From the NCBI GenBank assembly GCA_027003085.1, contig JALWYR010000077.1, positions 1 to 22,625 of the forward strand: a stretch of 22,625 bases of DNA. Direction: 5' to 3'. Source of the DNA: Flavobacteriales bacterium. GTDB lineage: Bacteria; Bacteroidota; Bacteroidia; Flavobacteriales; Flavobacteriaceae. Shown here one piece after another: positions 1 to 8,769 of the stretch (position 1 is its first letter; each line of letters opens with the position of its first letter). Made by a program: the position numbers and the translations under genes. Under the pieces are notes generated by a model that was given only the letters and a program-made list of their open reading frames with translations, did not search any database and was not told where the DNA came from.

Positions 1-668
1 TCGGCAAGCAAAATTTTGTTGAATTCATCAATAATGCGCTCGGGCGAAACGATTTGTAGCCTTTCGCTGTTGCGGTTAATGGCCCTAAGGGTTTGCGGAT
101 GAATGTCGAAATCCAATTGCGTGGCAAAGCGAATGGCACGCATCATACGCAAGGGGTCATCCGAGAACGTAATATCGGGATCCAAAGGGGTGCGGATAAT
201 GCGGTCGTGCAGGTCTTTGAGTCCGTTGAAAGGATTGATCAATTGGCCGAAATTATCCTTATTCAATCCCAAAGCCAAGGTGTTGATCGTAAAATCCCTG
301 CGCTTCAAATCATCTTCCAAAGTACCGGGTTCCACCCGGGGTTTTCGCGAATGGCGGGCATAGGATTCTTTGCGTGCACCCACAAATTCCAACACAAAAT
401 CACCATAGCGCAACATGGCCGTGCCAAAATTCCGGTAAACATGATATTGTTTTATGCCCAATTGCCGGATAAGCTTTTCCACAAATCCGATGGCATCGCC
501 CACCACCACAAAGTCGATATCTTTTTTGGGCGCACCGGTCAGGAAAAAATCGCGCACATAGCCACCTATCACATAAACGGGCACATGCAAATCGTCGCCC
601 AACTCACCGATACGGCGAAATAACGGATTTTTTAAGGCATTGGCCAAATCGGGATAGGTCGTGTTCAA
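1..668 (-). CDS. cca: CCA-adding tRNA nucleotidyltransferase, N-terminal part (cut by window edge)
   Basis: This is the 5' part (222 codons) of a class II nucleotidyltransferase that adds or repairs the CCA end of tRNAs in the cytoplasm. The protein begins M-NTTYPDLANAL, shows GGYVRD at residues 35-40, the metal-binding pair D50-I-D52 in KKDID, and RRDFTIN followed by TLAL further on. All belong to the poly(A) polymerase/CCA-enzyme head domain. The C-terminal HD domain, if present, lies outside the window. No in-frame ATG exists near the expected N terminus, so I take TTG at 668-666, which overlaps the TGA of tsaC as TTGA. This implies translational coupling. It is the last visible gene of the GT4-GT2/tsaC/cca operon. 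A poly(A) polymerase is the alternative for this family, but is unlikely in Bacteroidota. Confidence 0.9.
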   Translation of the reverse strand, partial: MNTTYPDLANALKNPLFRRIGELGDDLHVPVYVIGGYVRDFFLTGAPKKDIDFVVVGDAIGFVEKLIRQLGIKQYHVYRNFGTAMLRYGDFVLEFVGARKESYARHSRKPRVEPGTLEDDLKRRDFTINTLALGLNKDNFGQLINPFNGLKDLHDRIIRTPLDPDITFSDDPLRMMRAIRFATQLDFDIHPQTLRAINRNSERLQIVSPERIIDEFNKILLA

Positions 669-1210
669 GGGCGCAGGATTTCAAACGTATCGTCCGCATA
701 TACCCGCACTATGCGCGAAGGACGATCCGTTATTTTTTGGCGGTGCAAATTTACGACATAATCCACCAAGTCCAAAAACCGTTTATCGATATGATCGAAG
801 CTCGTTGGAGCAGGTTGTCCGGCAAAATTGGCCGAAGTGGAAATCAGCGGAAGGCCAACGGCTTTGATAAGCTCTTTGGCAAAACCTTTTTTTACCACCC
901 GGATGGCTACACTGCCATCGGGTGCCATCACTTCGGATGGCAAATTCCGCCCCGCCGGATATACAATAGTGGTGGGGTGCGTCTGTTTTTCCAAAAAATC
1001 GACGGCAATAGCCGGAATGTTTTTCACATATCGGCTCAACATTTCCACATCGGAAACCAAAATCACAAATCCTTTTTCGGGCGGACGTCCTTTGATTTGA
1101 GCAATACGCCGGGCCACGCGGGCATTGGTGGCATCGCCTCCCAAACCCCAAAGCGTGTCGGACGGGTAAAGCACCACCCCACCCTGCCTGATGACCTCCA
1201 AAATGTTCAT
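665..1210 (-). CDS. tsaC: L-threonylcarbamoyladenylate synthase (Sua5/YciO/YrdC family)
   Basis: The 181-residue protein belongs to the family that makes threonylcarbamoyl-AMP from threonine, bicarbonate and ATP, the first step of t6A37 modification of ANN-decoding tRNAs. Visible family marks are YPSDTLWGLGGDA at about 16-28, KGRP near 40, the STSAN motif around 125 and PSRIV near 165, spread over the usual single YrdC fold. The length fits the short TsaC type, without the C-terminal Sua5 domain. The ATG at 1210 overlaps the TGA of the upstream glycosyltransferase gene as ATGA, and its own stop overlaps the TTG start of cca, so all three genes should be co-translated. A YciO paralogue of unknown role is the main alternative. 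The KGRP and STSAN signatures favour TsaC. Confidence 0.9.
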   Translation of the reverse strand: MNILEVIRQGGVVLYPSDTLWGLGGDATNARVARRIAQIKGRPPEKGFVILVSDVEMLSRYVKNIPAIAVDFLEKQTHPTTIVYPAGRNLPSEVMAPDGSVAIRVVKKGFAKELIKAVGLPLISTSANFAGQPAPTSFDHIDKRFLDLVDYVVNLHRQKITDRPSRIVRVYADDTFEILRP

Positions 1211-3063
1211 CTACCGTGTTTTTTTTCCATAGCCTTCAAATAACCATAACGTTTCCATGTTGCTTTGGAGTAGTGCCGTGCCAAACGCCAACCCAACCGG
1301 CCATCCAAGAACCCCAGATGAAGAATATAGTGCTTGAAAAACCTGTATACAGACTTAATAAACTGCCGCCAAGCCCGGTATTTACGGCCCTGTTCAAACC
1401 ACTCGCGAGCCCTGAGCCGGGCATAGAAATCCAATTTGTTTTCGAATTGCTCAAAACTTTTGTAGGTATAATGAAACATGGGTTTTTTTAGGAAACCGGT
1501 CTTGCCGTTGTTTTTTATTTCTTCGTGCACATAATGACCATTATAACGTGCAAAATCACGATGAAAAAGCCGGATACATTTATCGTTTTGCCACCCGCTG
1601 AAACGGATGCGGTGCTTGCCCACAAAGTTGATACGTTTGATCCAATAGGCCGTATGTTTGTCGGTGGAATGCAAAATTTGTAAAATTTCGTCGCGTAGTT
1701 CCTCGGGCACGCGTTCGTCGGCATCCAACACAAAAATCCAATCGTGCTTGGCCTGCTCGATGGCAAAGTTTTTTTGGGAGGAAAAATCATCGAATTGCCG
1801 CTGAATTACCCGCGCACCCATTTTACGGGCAATTTCCACCGTCCGGTCATCGGATATGGAATCCACAACCAATATTTCGTCGGCCCATTGCACGGACTTT
1901 ATGGCATCGGCAATATTTTTTTCTTCGTTTTTGGTGGGAATAATAGCGGTTATGCGCCGGTCGGTTTTGGCCGGGATGGCTTTGGGTGCGGTTATGTTTA
2001 GTTTTCCATTGAGCACATCAAAATAAGCTGCCACATAATTGCGTGCAGCATTTTTCCAAGTAAATTGGTTCGACCAACGAATAATTTCCTCCTTACGATT
2101 ATTTTTTTGATAATCTTCGAGCCCATGCAATAAAACTTTGCGCATATGTTCCGGCTCGAAATTTTGGAAATAATAGGCTACATGGCCTCCTACTTCGGGC
2201 AAACTGGTATGGGTGGAAAGGAAAACGGGCTTTCCCAGTCGCATGGCCTCCACGGGCGGCATACCAAATCCCTCGGAAATGGATGGAAACAAAAAAGCCT
2301 CGGCCCGCGACATATACCAATATTTTTCTTCATCCGATACGGGTCCGGTCAATATTACGCGATTTTCCACTCCGAATTTACGCGCTTCGGCCCGGATCTG
2401 CTCCAAATATTCTTTGTCGGGATGAATACCGGCAATAATTAATTCGAAATCCGTTCCCGGAAGCAAGCGGGGGAGCACATGAAAATGTTTTTTATATAAA
2501 ACCGTGCCAACGGTAAACAAAAAAGGCCTTTCCGGCCGGTAGCGCGGCGCATCGAATTCCGGAAAACGTTTTACTTCCACTCCGTTATAGATCACCCGTA
2601 CGGGTTTTCCGTGTGTATCCAAATGCTGTTCCACATCGCGGCGCACATAATCGGAAATGACCGTTATCATATCGGCACGGTCGATACGCTCCTGGATTTG
2701 TTGTAGCAAACGTTTTTTCTTTAATTCGGGTTTATCGGTATATAAAAAATTAAGATCGTGGATGGTATAAATAAATTTGATTTTTCCTTTGGGAACATAT
2801 TTGGTCAATTGCCAGGTACCGTGCCAAATATCATAACGCCAATCTTTATAAAGAAAAATTTTATCCCATTGCTTACGATTCACCGCAGGAAGATCTCCGG
2901 GAAAATAAACACCCGGGTATTTAAAAAAAGTAAAATCCATTTCGTGCCGGTGGAAATCATATAAAGCTCTGGATAATTGTAAGCAAAAATAATACAAACC
3001 CGTATAGGGATGTTTCATTCGCTCTACTTCGACAATTACATGTGGTTTTTTTTTCAACACCAA
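1207..3063 (-). CDS. Bifunctional glycosyltransferase: GT4 domain fused to a GT2 (WaaE/KdtX-like) domain
   Basis: A 618-residue cytoplasmic or membrane-associated protein with two transferase modules in one uninterrupted frame. Residues about 8-350 form a GT4 (GT-B) enzyme: HDLNFLY near 102, an NGV turn at 160-162, and SEGFGMPPVEA at 273-283, the nucleotide-sugar binding E-x7-E region. A linker at about 358-378 leads to a GT2 (GT-A) domain with ITAIIPTKNEE at 380-390, a VVDS segment at 399-402 and the DADER metal-binding motif at 447-451, most like the WaaE/KdtX lipopolysaccharide-core group. A role in LPS or surface-glycan assembly is inferred; donor and acceptor are unknown. The start is not ATG: TTG 3063, GTG 3060 and TTG 3057 all follow an AAGGA about 6-12 bases upstream. 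The next ATG would remove the first beta strand. Confidence 0.85.
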   Translation of the reverse strand: MVLKKKPHVIVEVERMKHPYTGLYYFCLQLSRALYDFHRHEMDFTFFKYPGVYFPGDLPAVNRKQWDKIFLYKDWRYDIWHGTWQLTKYVPKGKIKFIYTIHDLNFLYTDKPELKKKRLLQQIQERIDRADMITVISDYVRRDVEQHLDTHGKPVRVIYNGVEVKRFPEFDAPRYRPERPFLFTVGTVLYKKHFHVLPRLLPGTDFELIIAGIHPDKEYLEQIRAEARKFGVENRVILTGPVSDEEKYWYMSRAEAFLFPSISEGFGMPPVEAMRLGKPVFLSTHTSLPEVGGHVAYYFQNFEPEHMRKVLLHGLEDYQKNNRKEEIIRWSNQFTWKNAARNYVAAYFDVLNGKLNITAPKAIPAKTDRRITAIIPTKNEEKNIADAIKSVQWADEILVVDSISDDRTVEIARKMGARVIQRQFDDFSSQKNFAIEQAKHDWIFVLDADERVPEELRDEILQILHSTDKHTAYWIKRINFVGKHRIRFSGWQNDKCIRLFHRDFARYNGHYVHEEIKNNGKTGFLKKPMFHYTYKSFEQFENKLDFYARLRAREWFEQGRKYRAWRQFIKSVYRFFKHYILHLGFLDGRLGWRLARHYSKATWKRYGYLKAMEKKHGR

Positions 3064-3075
3064 AGAATTTCCTTA

Positions 3076-3083
3076 CAAAAATA
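3076..3083 (-). promoter_or_regulatory. Candidate promoter (-7 box) of the glycosyltransferase-tsaC-cca operon
   Basis: On the minus strand the sequence TATTTTTG matches the Bacteroidota -7 consensus TAnnTTTG, 12-18 bases before the possible start codons. No -33 TTG is seen at the usual distance, because that position falls inside the preceding terminator, so the call is moderate. Confidence 0.4.
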
Positions 3084-3088
3084 AGACA

Positions 3089-3118
3089 AAAAAACCGCCC
3101 CGAAAAAAGGGCGGTTTT
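3089..3118 (-). terminator. Rho-independent terminator after susD
   Basis: Read on the minus strand, a stem with arms AAAAACCGCCC and GGGCGGTTTTT encloses a short T-rich loop and runs into a T tract. It sits 22 bases after the susD stop and ends the fabH-susC-susD unit. The stem is nearly symmetrical, so it could also act in the other direction, although no plus-strand gene leads into it. Confidence 0.85.
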
Positions 3119-3140
3119 TATATCAATTTCCCACGAGCGT

Positions 3141-4481
3141 TTAAATGGCGGGGTCGGCCGGTGTGTTGGTATTGTTGGCCTTTTCGTTTTCGGGATACGG
3201 GAAGTAGTTGCGCGTACGCATTTTGGCACAATCCACCGGCGGGGTTACGCCATTCAAATAATCGGGATAAATGCGTTTGTGGGCATTCCAACGTACGCCT
3301 TGGAAGAAGCATTCCATGGCATAGTTGTAGAAGATTTGATCCAACACATCCTGTTGACTCGACGTGTTACCCGTCCAAGCACCCAAATTGGCATTAACGC
3401 CGAAAATATCGCTATTGTCGGTGCGTACTTCGTCAATCAACGTAACGGCATTGGCCAAATTAGCTCCGCCTTGCTGAGCATAGGCTTCGGCTTTCATCAA
3501 CTTAACTTCGTCGGGCAGGTAAACGGGAATAGGATCCACGCTGGTGAACCAGAAACCTTTCAGGTAAAGGGTATTGAACCCGCAGGTTTCGGTGGTAATA
3601 CCCGTGGAACCATTGGTGTAGAAATCCACACGTGCGTCGCCGGCTTCGGGCGTAACACCCATGCCATCGAGGGCTTTATAGCGTTCGCTGGCACCGGCAT
3701 CGTATTGCAATTTCCAAATAGGGTTTTGGTCGGAGGTGGTTCCGTCGTAGGTCCAAACCGAAGGTTTTGTCAAATCCACGGCATCGGCTTCGGTGATCAC
3801 ATTGCCATAATCGCCCAGTTCAAGATAGTAACGGGCTTTCAGGGCATGGATGATATCTTCGATCGAAAACTGAGCCGAAACCAAACCGTTGATATAATCG
3901 GCACTTCCGGCTTGGGATGCCAGAATGTTTTGGGCTTGGTTCAAATAATCGATAGCCGCATTCAAAACTTCGGATCGGCTTTTGAACTCGGCTTCATTGT
4001 TGGGGTTATTAACAATGGGCGCTTTTTCCCAATACATACCCAAATAGCCGGTAGTCATGCCACGGAAGAAGTAAGCATAGGCTTTGATGCCGGCTTTTTC
4101 GGCATCATTGGGAAATACCACATCGTCGATGTTGTCGGTGATTTTTTCGGCAACACCACGTTCGTAGTGCAAATAACGCCACAAACGGGCAATGCTGGAA
4201 TTGTCGTTGGGAATGCTTCCCGATTCCAATTCGTTTTCGGTGGTGTAGGTATTGGTTGCCCCGATTTCACGCGAAACCACACCCGGCCCGCGGGCTATTT
4301 CGGGCAAGGCGTTCAAAGTAAAGTGTTTGGTCAGACCCAATACCATACCGGGATAGGCTTCGGGGGTTTGTAAAACAGCCGCTTCGCTAGCTGCATTATG
4401 ATTTTCGAATTCTGTCTTACATGCGCCTGCCAAGGCCGCGATTCCCAGTAAGAACAGAAATTTTATAGCTAAATTTTTCAT
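3141..4481 (-). CDS. RagB/SusD-family nutrient-binding outer-membrane lipoprotein
   Basis: A 446-residue lipoprotein: the signal peptide ends in the lipobox LAGAC with the acylated Cys at 21. The body has the SusD pattern of TPR-like helices (for example RLWRYLHYERGVAEKITDNID, then AYAYFFRGMTTGYLGMYW) and a C-terminal stretch VYLPDEVKLMKAEAYAQ, where SusD proteins carry their conserved helix pair. SusD proteins cap the SusC channel at the cell surface and hold the ligand before TonB-driven uptake. At 446 residues it is shorter than most polysaccharide-type SusDs, which are usually above 500. It starts 14 bases after the susC stop and ends at a strong terminator, so the two are one unit. The ligand is unknown: no glycoside hydrolase or regulator lies next to it. 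Confidence 0.9.
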   Translation of the reverse strand: MKNLAIKFLFLLGIAALAGACKTEFENHNAASEAAVLQTPEAYPGMVLGLTKHFTLNALPEIARGPGVVSREIGATNTYTTENELESGSIPNDNSSIARLWRYLHYERGVAEKITDNIDDVVFPNDAEKAGIKAYAYFFRGMTTGYLGMYWEKAPIVNNPNNEAEFKSRSEVLNAAIDYLNQAQNILASQAGSADYINGLVSAQFSIEDIIHALKARYYLELGDYGNVITEADAVDLTKPSVWTYDGTTSDQNPIWKLQYDAGASERYKALDGMGVTPEAGDARVDFYTNGSTGITTETCGFNTLYLKGFWFTSVDPIPVYLPDEVKLMKAEAYAQQGGANLANAVTLIDEVRTDNSDIFGVNANLGAWTGNTSSQQDVLDQIFYNYAMECFFQGVRWNAHKRIYPDYLNGVTPPVDCAKMRTRNYFPYPENEKANNTNTPADPAI

Positions 4482-4495
4482 AGTTCTTTCAATTT

Positions 4496-7400
4496 TTAAA
4501 GTTTAATGTTTACACTGGCACTAAACACACGCGGAATGGGAATGCCGCCAAAATCTTGCGAACGGCCCACGTTGCTTCGTCCCATATAGTTTACTTCGGG
4601 ATCCATTCCCCAGTATTTATCCCACGAGAACAAATTGGTTCCCGAAAGGGTAAAGCGTACTTGTTTAACCGATTTCCATGCCGGCTTGAATTTGTAGGAC
4701 AACGAAACCTCACGCAATTTGATAAAGGATCCGTCTTCCAGGAAGGATTCCCAAATGAAAAAGCGATTAGCATACCAGCCGGGATTTTTTACTCCGTCGT
4801 GAACCAATTGCAACTCTTCGCCATAGAATTGGCCGATGGGGAAACGGTAAGCCATACGCTTATCCCAGTTCAAAACATCGAAACCTTGAACGGCTTCGAG
4901 GGTTACACGCAGGGAGAAGTTTTTGTAGGTAAAGGTTTGACCCAACGAAGCAATGAAATCGGGATGCGGGTCACCTACAATTTTACGCAGCAATTGTCCG
5001 GTAGGCTGTCCGCTATTGTCAAAATCCTGAACGGGCGTTTCGGCAAATCCGTCGCCGTCTTTATCTTCATAGTGTCCGCGGGCACGTTGCGGGTTACCGT
5101 TGGCATCCAAAACCCAGTTGCCATTTTGATCGGTTGCGTAATAATACAGGTAGAATGCACCGATGGGCTGACCTTCTTGTACCACGGATGTTCCACCGAA
5201 TCCGGCCATTTGGATACGGAATCCGGGAATATCATAAGCACGGTTTTGGTTGGTAGAATAAGTAGCCGTAATATCCCATTTGAAATCGGTGGTTTGAACG
5301 GGCGTGCCGGTCAGGGTAAGTTCGATACCTTTGTTTTCCACCGAACCCACGTTTTCGAAACGGCTTGTGAAGCCGGTGGACGGAGCCAATACACGGTTCA
5401 GAACCAAATCCTGGATATTTTGCTTATAATAGGTAAATTGAATACCGAAACGTCCCTTGAACATGGAAGCATCGAAACCGAATTCCAACTCTTTGCTGCG
5501 TTCGGGACGAATATCGGGGTTACCGTCGGCCGTTTGCGGCATATAGGTAGTTTGACCCAAATAATTGCCCGAACCGAACAGTGTTCCCAGATACATATAG
5601 TTCAACGAAGGACGGTCAAGCACCGAAAGGTTACCGGCCTCGCCGTAAGCACCACGTAATTTGAATTCGTTGATAAAGCTCAAATTGTCTTTAAAGAAAT
5701 CCAGGTTAGAAAGTACCAACGAGGCCGAAGCTTTCGGATAGAATTGATTACGTTGATTTTTACCGAAAGTGGAAGCCCCGTCTTGACGTCCTGCCAAGGT
5801 AAGGAAGAAGGTATCGTCGTAGTTAAATACCTGTTGGATGTATCCTCCCCACAATGCACGTTCGTAAATACCGTTGGCGGTGGCATTGTCGCCATTGAAC
5901 ACCTGGATGTTGTCAAACAACGGAACCGAAGTTTGCGACACATGATAGGTTTCCAATCCACGATAGAGATAGCTGTATCCTACCCCCGTAGTGGCTTTTA
6001 ATTTGTCGAAAATATTATAGGAATAAGACGCATCGATGGCCGAGTTCATAATACGGGTGAAGCTGTTGGATTTGGCCAAACGACCGTTGCGGTCACTGGT
6101 AAAATTGTAAGGCAAACGGAAATGCTGTTTAACCGCCGAAAAATCGTAACCAAAAGTGTATTTGATATTAAGACCATCGATGGGTTTAACGTCCACTTGC
6201 AAGTTCGAAATCATACGGTTGCCATAGAGGTGCATATCGGTCAGGTCGATGGCTTCCCAAGGGTTGCCCCACCATTGTTGGCTACCGCTACCGGAATAAT
6301 CCAAATACATCAATCCACCTTGCGGATCGGCGGAAGAAACTTTACGGATTACCGGATAAACGCCACGATCGTTGGGCTCGGGTTTAACCATATTGTCGCC
6401 AAACATATAACCGATCATCGGGTTGGCAATCCATGAATCACCGAAAGGTATTTCTTTGGAATGGGTACGGGCATAGTACAGTGAACCCGTTACATCAACA
6501 TATTTACCCAGTTTTTGGAACAGTTTGACCTTAAAGTTTTTACGATCAAAGGACGTATTACGCAAAACACCATTGTTGTTCAGCATGCCTCCACTAATCA
6601 AATAGCGCGTACCGGAAGTTCCTCCGGTTACCTGTACTGCGTTGTAATAACCGGGTGCTTTGGTGAAAATATAATCACGGCCCCAATCGTAGCGGTCGAG
6701 CGTAGTACCGTTTACCGATGCGGGCAAGGATTCGATGGTACCGGAATTTGTATTTTTATACAACTTAACCGAATTCAAAGGCTTGTATTTACGTACCGAA
6801 CTGTAATCGAAACGCGATGTAAAGCTCACCGAAGGTTCGCCGCTACGGCCTTTTTTGGTAATAATGTTAATGATACCATTGCTAGCGATTGAACCATAGA
6901 TGGCCGATGCTGCGGGTCCTTTCAATACTTCGATGCGCGCGATATCTTCCAAATCCAGATCCACCAAAGCATTTTGCGAATGCGAGCCCAATCCGGTGAT
7001 ACCGCGGTCTTCGTTGTTCACAATTACCCCGTCGATCATAATCAAGGGTTCCGAACTACCGAGAATGGTACTGGTACCACGCAAACGCACGGAGATGTTA
7101 CCGTCCGGAGCTCCATTGTTTCGCGTAATGTAGGCACCCGAAATTTGGCCTTGCAAAGCTTCGGTTATCGTCGTGGCTTCGCGTTGGCCCAATTCCGAGG
7201 CCTTGATGGTTTCGATGGTGGAACCCAATTGCTTTTTGGTAGCATCACCCGAAGTACCGGTAACCACCACTTGATCCAAACCGATGGCATCGGGTTCCAA
7301 CACGATCACCAATGCATTGGAGTTGATCAGCACTGTTTTGGACTTATAGCCCATGTAGTTTACTTTCAGGTGTTGGCCTTGTTGGGCTTCGATTTGAAAC

Positions 7401-7591
7401 TTACCGTCGAAGTCCGTAACCGTACCAACGCCTGTTTCGACAACTACGATATCGGCACTGGGAAGCGGTTCGCCGGTATTGTCTTTCACAATACCCTTAA
7501 TCACCGACTTCTGTGCCGTCGCGTAGAACATCATTCCGAAACCGAGCATCAATGCGAGCACGGTTTTCCTCAAAGATAATTTAGTTGACAT
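4496..7591 (-). CDS. SusC/RagA-family TonB-dependent outer-membrane transporter
   Basis: A 1031-residue outer-membrane channel protein. After a signal peptide (about 1-27, ending YATAQ) comes the carboxypeptidase-regulatory-like beta domain (about 30-103, with GEPLPSADIVV and TDFDGKF), a TonB-box-like LDQVVVTGT at 105-113, the plug domain (about 118-250, including PLIMIDGV and IEVLKGPAASAIYGS), and a long beta-barrel rich in aromatic and alternating residues ending in SVNIKL. With SusD it forms a TonB/ExbB/ExbD-powered importer for oligomers such as glycans or peptides. The start lies 38 bases beyond the fabH stop with no terminator between, so read-through from fabH is likely. No anti-sigma-type N-terminal signalling domain (STN) is visible. 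The substrate cannot be told from sequence. Confidence 0.93.
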   Translation of the reverse strand: MSTKLSLRKTVLALMLGFGMMFYATAQKSVIKGIVKDNTGEPLPSADIVVVETGVGTVTDFDGKFQIEAQQGQHLKVNYMGYKSKTVLINSNALVIVLEPDAIGLDQVVVTGTSGDATKKQLGSTIETIKASELGQREATTITEALQGQISGAYITRNNGAPDGNISVRLRGTSTILGSSEPLIMIDGVIVNNEDRGITGLGSHSQNALVDLDLEDIARIEVLKGPAASAIYGSIASNGIINIITKKGRSGEPSVSFTSRFDYSSVRKYKPLNSVKLYKNTNSGTIESLPASVNGTTLDRYDWGRDYIFTKAPGYYNAVQVTGGTSGTRYLISGGMLNNNGVLRNTSFDRKNFKVKLFQKLGKYVDVTGSLYYARTHSKEIPFGDSWIANPMIGYMFGDNMVKPEPNDRGVYPVIRKVSSADPQGGLMYLDYSGSGSQQWWGNPWEAIDLTDMHLYGNRMISNLQVDVKPIDGLNIKYTFGYDFSAVKQHFRLPYNFTSDRNGRLAKSNSFTRIMNSAIDASYSYNIFDKLKATTGVGYSYLYRGLETYHVSQTSVPLFDNIQVFNGDNATANGIYERALWGGYIQQVFNYDDTFFLTLAGRQDGASTFGKNQRNQFYPKASASLVLSNLDFFKDNLSFINEFKLRGAYGEAGNLSVLDRPSLNYMYLGTLFGSGNYLGQTTYMPQTADGNPDIRPERSKELEFGFDASMFKGRFGIQFTYYKQNIQDLVLNRVLAPSTGFTSRFENVGSVENKGIELTLTGTPVQTTDFKWDITATYSTNQNRAYDIPGFRIQMAGFGGTSVVQEGQPIGAFYLYYYATDQNGNWVLDANGNPQRARGHYEDKDGDGFAETPVQDFDNSGQPTGQLLRKIVGDPHPDFIASLGQTFTYKNFSLRVTLEAVQGFDVLNWDKRMAYRFPIGQFYGEELQLVHDGVKNPGWYANRFFIWESFLEDGSFIKLREVSLSYKFKPAWKSVKQVRFTLSGTNLFSWDKYWGMDPEVNYMGRSNVGRSQDFGGIPIPRVFSASVNIKL

Positions 7592-7629
7592 ATGGCATAA
7601 ATTTAGGTTAGTTATTTACATAAATAGTG

Positions 7630-8643
7630 TTACCATTTAATAAGATTGGCGCCCCAGGTAAATCCGCTACCGAACGCCGCTTGAAGCACCACATCTCCTT
7701 CTTTGATGCGGCCTTGTTCCCATGCCTCGGTTAAGGCAATAGGAATGGATGCCGCAGTGGTGTTTCCGTATTTTTGAATATTGTTAAACATTTGATCATC
7801 CCGCAATCCCAATTGGCGTTGAACAAATTGGGAAATACGTAAATTCGCCTGGTGCGGAATCAATAAATCTACATCGGAAGGCGACAACCCCGCCTTGTTT
7901 AATACCTCCATAATTGCTTCCTGGAACCGTACCACGGCATGCTTAAAAACAAAATTCCCGTTCATATAAGGATAATATGAAATATCATCGGGATTCTCCT
8001 TTATATGTTCAAATAATTTGGGTACCGGAAAAGTACTTCCCGGTGTTTTTACGGCCAGTTCCATGGCATATTTACCTTCGGAATGCAAGGAATGAGCCAA
8101 ATAGCCGCGCGAGGTGTCTTTGTCACGGGTTAGAATCATAGCGCCGGCTCCATCACCGAATATAACGGCCACGCCCCGGCCACGCGTGCTTAAATCCAAT
8201 CCCGTGGATTGCACTTCGGAACCCACAACCAAAATATTTTTATACATTCCGCTACGGATAAATTGGTCGGCAACAGCCGTGGCATAGACAAATCCACTAC
8301 ATTGATTGCGCACATCCAAGGCGCCAATGGTATTGCAGCCCAATTGGTCTTGCAACAGCACGCCCGAACCCGGGAAATAATGTTCGGGGCTAAGAGTTGC
8401 AAAGACTATAAAATCAATGTCCGAAGGCTTTAAACCTGCACGTTCCAACGCAATTCTCGATGCTTTCACCGCCATTGTGGTGGTTGTGTTTCCATCGCCC
8501 TCTTCCACCCAATGACGCTCTTCTATCCCTGTCCGCTCACGAATCCATGTGTCTGATGTTTCCATGTAACGGGTTAATTCTTCATTGGGAACCGTACGTT
8601 CGGGTACATATTTTCCCAATCCTATAACTTTTGAACTATACAT
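7630..8643 (-). CDS. fabH: 3-oxoacyl-[ACP] synthase III (KAS III)
   Basis: A 337-residue cytoplasmic thiolase-fold enzyme that condenses acetyl- or branched acyl-CoA with malonyl-ACP to start fatty-acid synthesis. The complete catalytic triad is visible: Cys115 in RNQCSGF, His264 in IPHQANLRI and Asn294 in KYGNTTAASIP. FGDGAGA at 162-168 is the usual glycine-rich turn. The N terminus (MYSSKVIGLGKYVPE) and the length fit the family well. It is not in the classical rpmF-plsX-fabH context. Instead it starts a unit leading directly into susC and susD, and a terminator at 8722-8745 separates it from the upstream gene. Bacteroidota often hold several KAS III copies, so a secondary role (for example specialised lipid priming) is possible. 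Confidence 0.93.
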   Translation of the reverse strand: MYSSKVIGLGKYVPERTVPNEELTRYMETSDTWIRERTGIEERHWVEEGDGNTTTTMAVKASRIALERAGLKPSDIDFIVFATLSPEHYFPGSGVLLQDQLGCNTIGALDVRNQCSGFVYATAVADQFIRSGMYKNILVVGSEVQSTGLDLSTRGRGVAVIFGDGAGAMILTRDKDTSRGYLAHSLHSEGKYAMELAVKTPGSTFPVPKLFEHIKENPDDISYYPYMNGNFVFKHAVVRFQEAIMEVLNKAGLSPSDVDLLIPHQANLRISQFVQRQLGLRDDQMFNNIQKYGNTTAASIPIALTEAWEQGRIKEGDVVLQAAFGSGFTWGANLIKW

Positions 8644-8721
8644 ATATGTAACTTTTGTTCCTTAAAATTAAGGTTGTTTGAGGGCTAATTTACAAAAAAC
8701 AAGTAGTATTTCAAAAAACAA

Positions 8722-8745
8722 AAAACGCCTCGGAAAAGGCGTTTT
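8722..8745 (-). terminator. Rho-independent terminator after the PilJ-like gene
   Basis: Minus-strand arms AAAACGCC and GGCGTTTT enclose an 8-base loop and are followed by a T-rich tract. It lies 24 bases after the stop of the PilJ-like gene and closes the peptidase-cytochrome operon. Confidence 0.85.
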
Positions 8746-8769
8746 GATTTATCCTTGTTTATTGACTTT

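Noticed and set aside
3042..4373. A long plus-strand open frame (443 codons) opposite susD
   Set aside because: It is a mirror frame of a well-recognised SusD gene, with no domain, signal or start context. The same applies to the 367-codon frame opposite susC at 4556-5659.
7592..7629. TAAATTTA just before susC as a -7 box
   Set aside because: It differs from TAnnTTTG in its last base and lies so close to the ATG that transcription would begin within the start codon.
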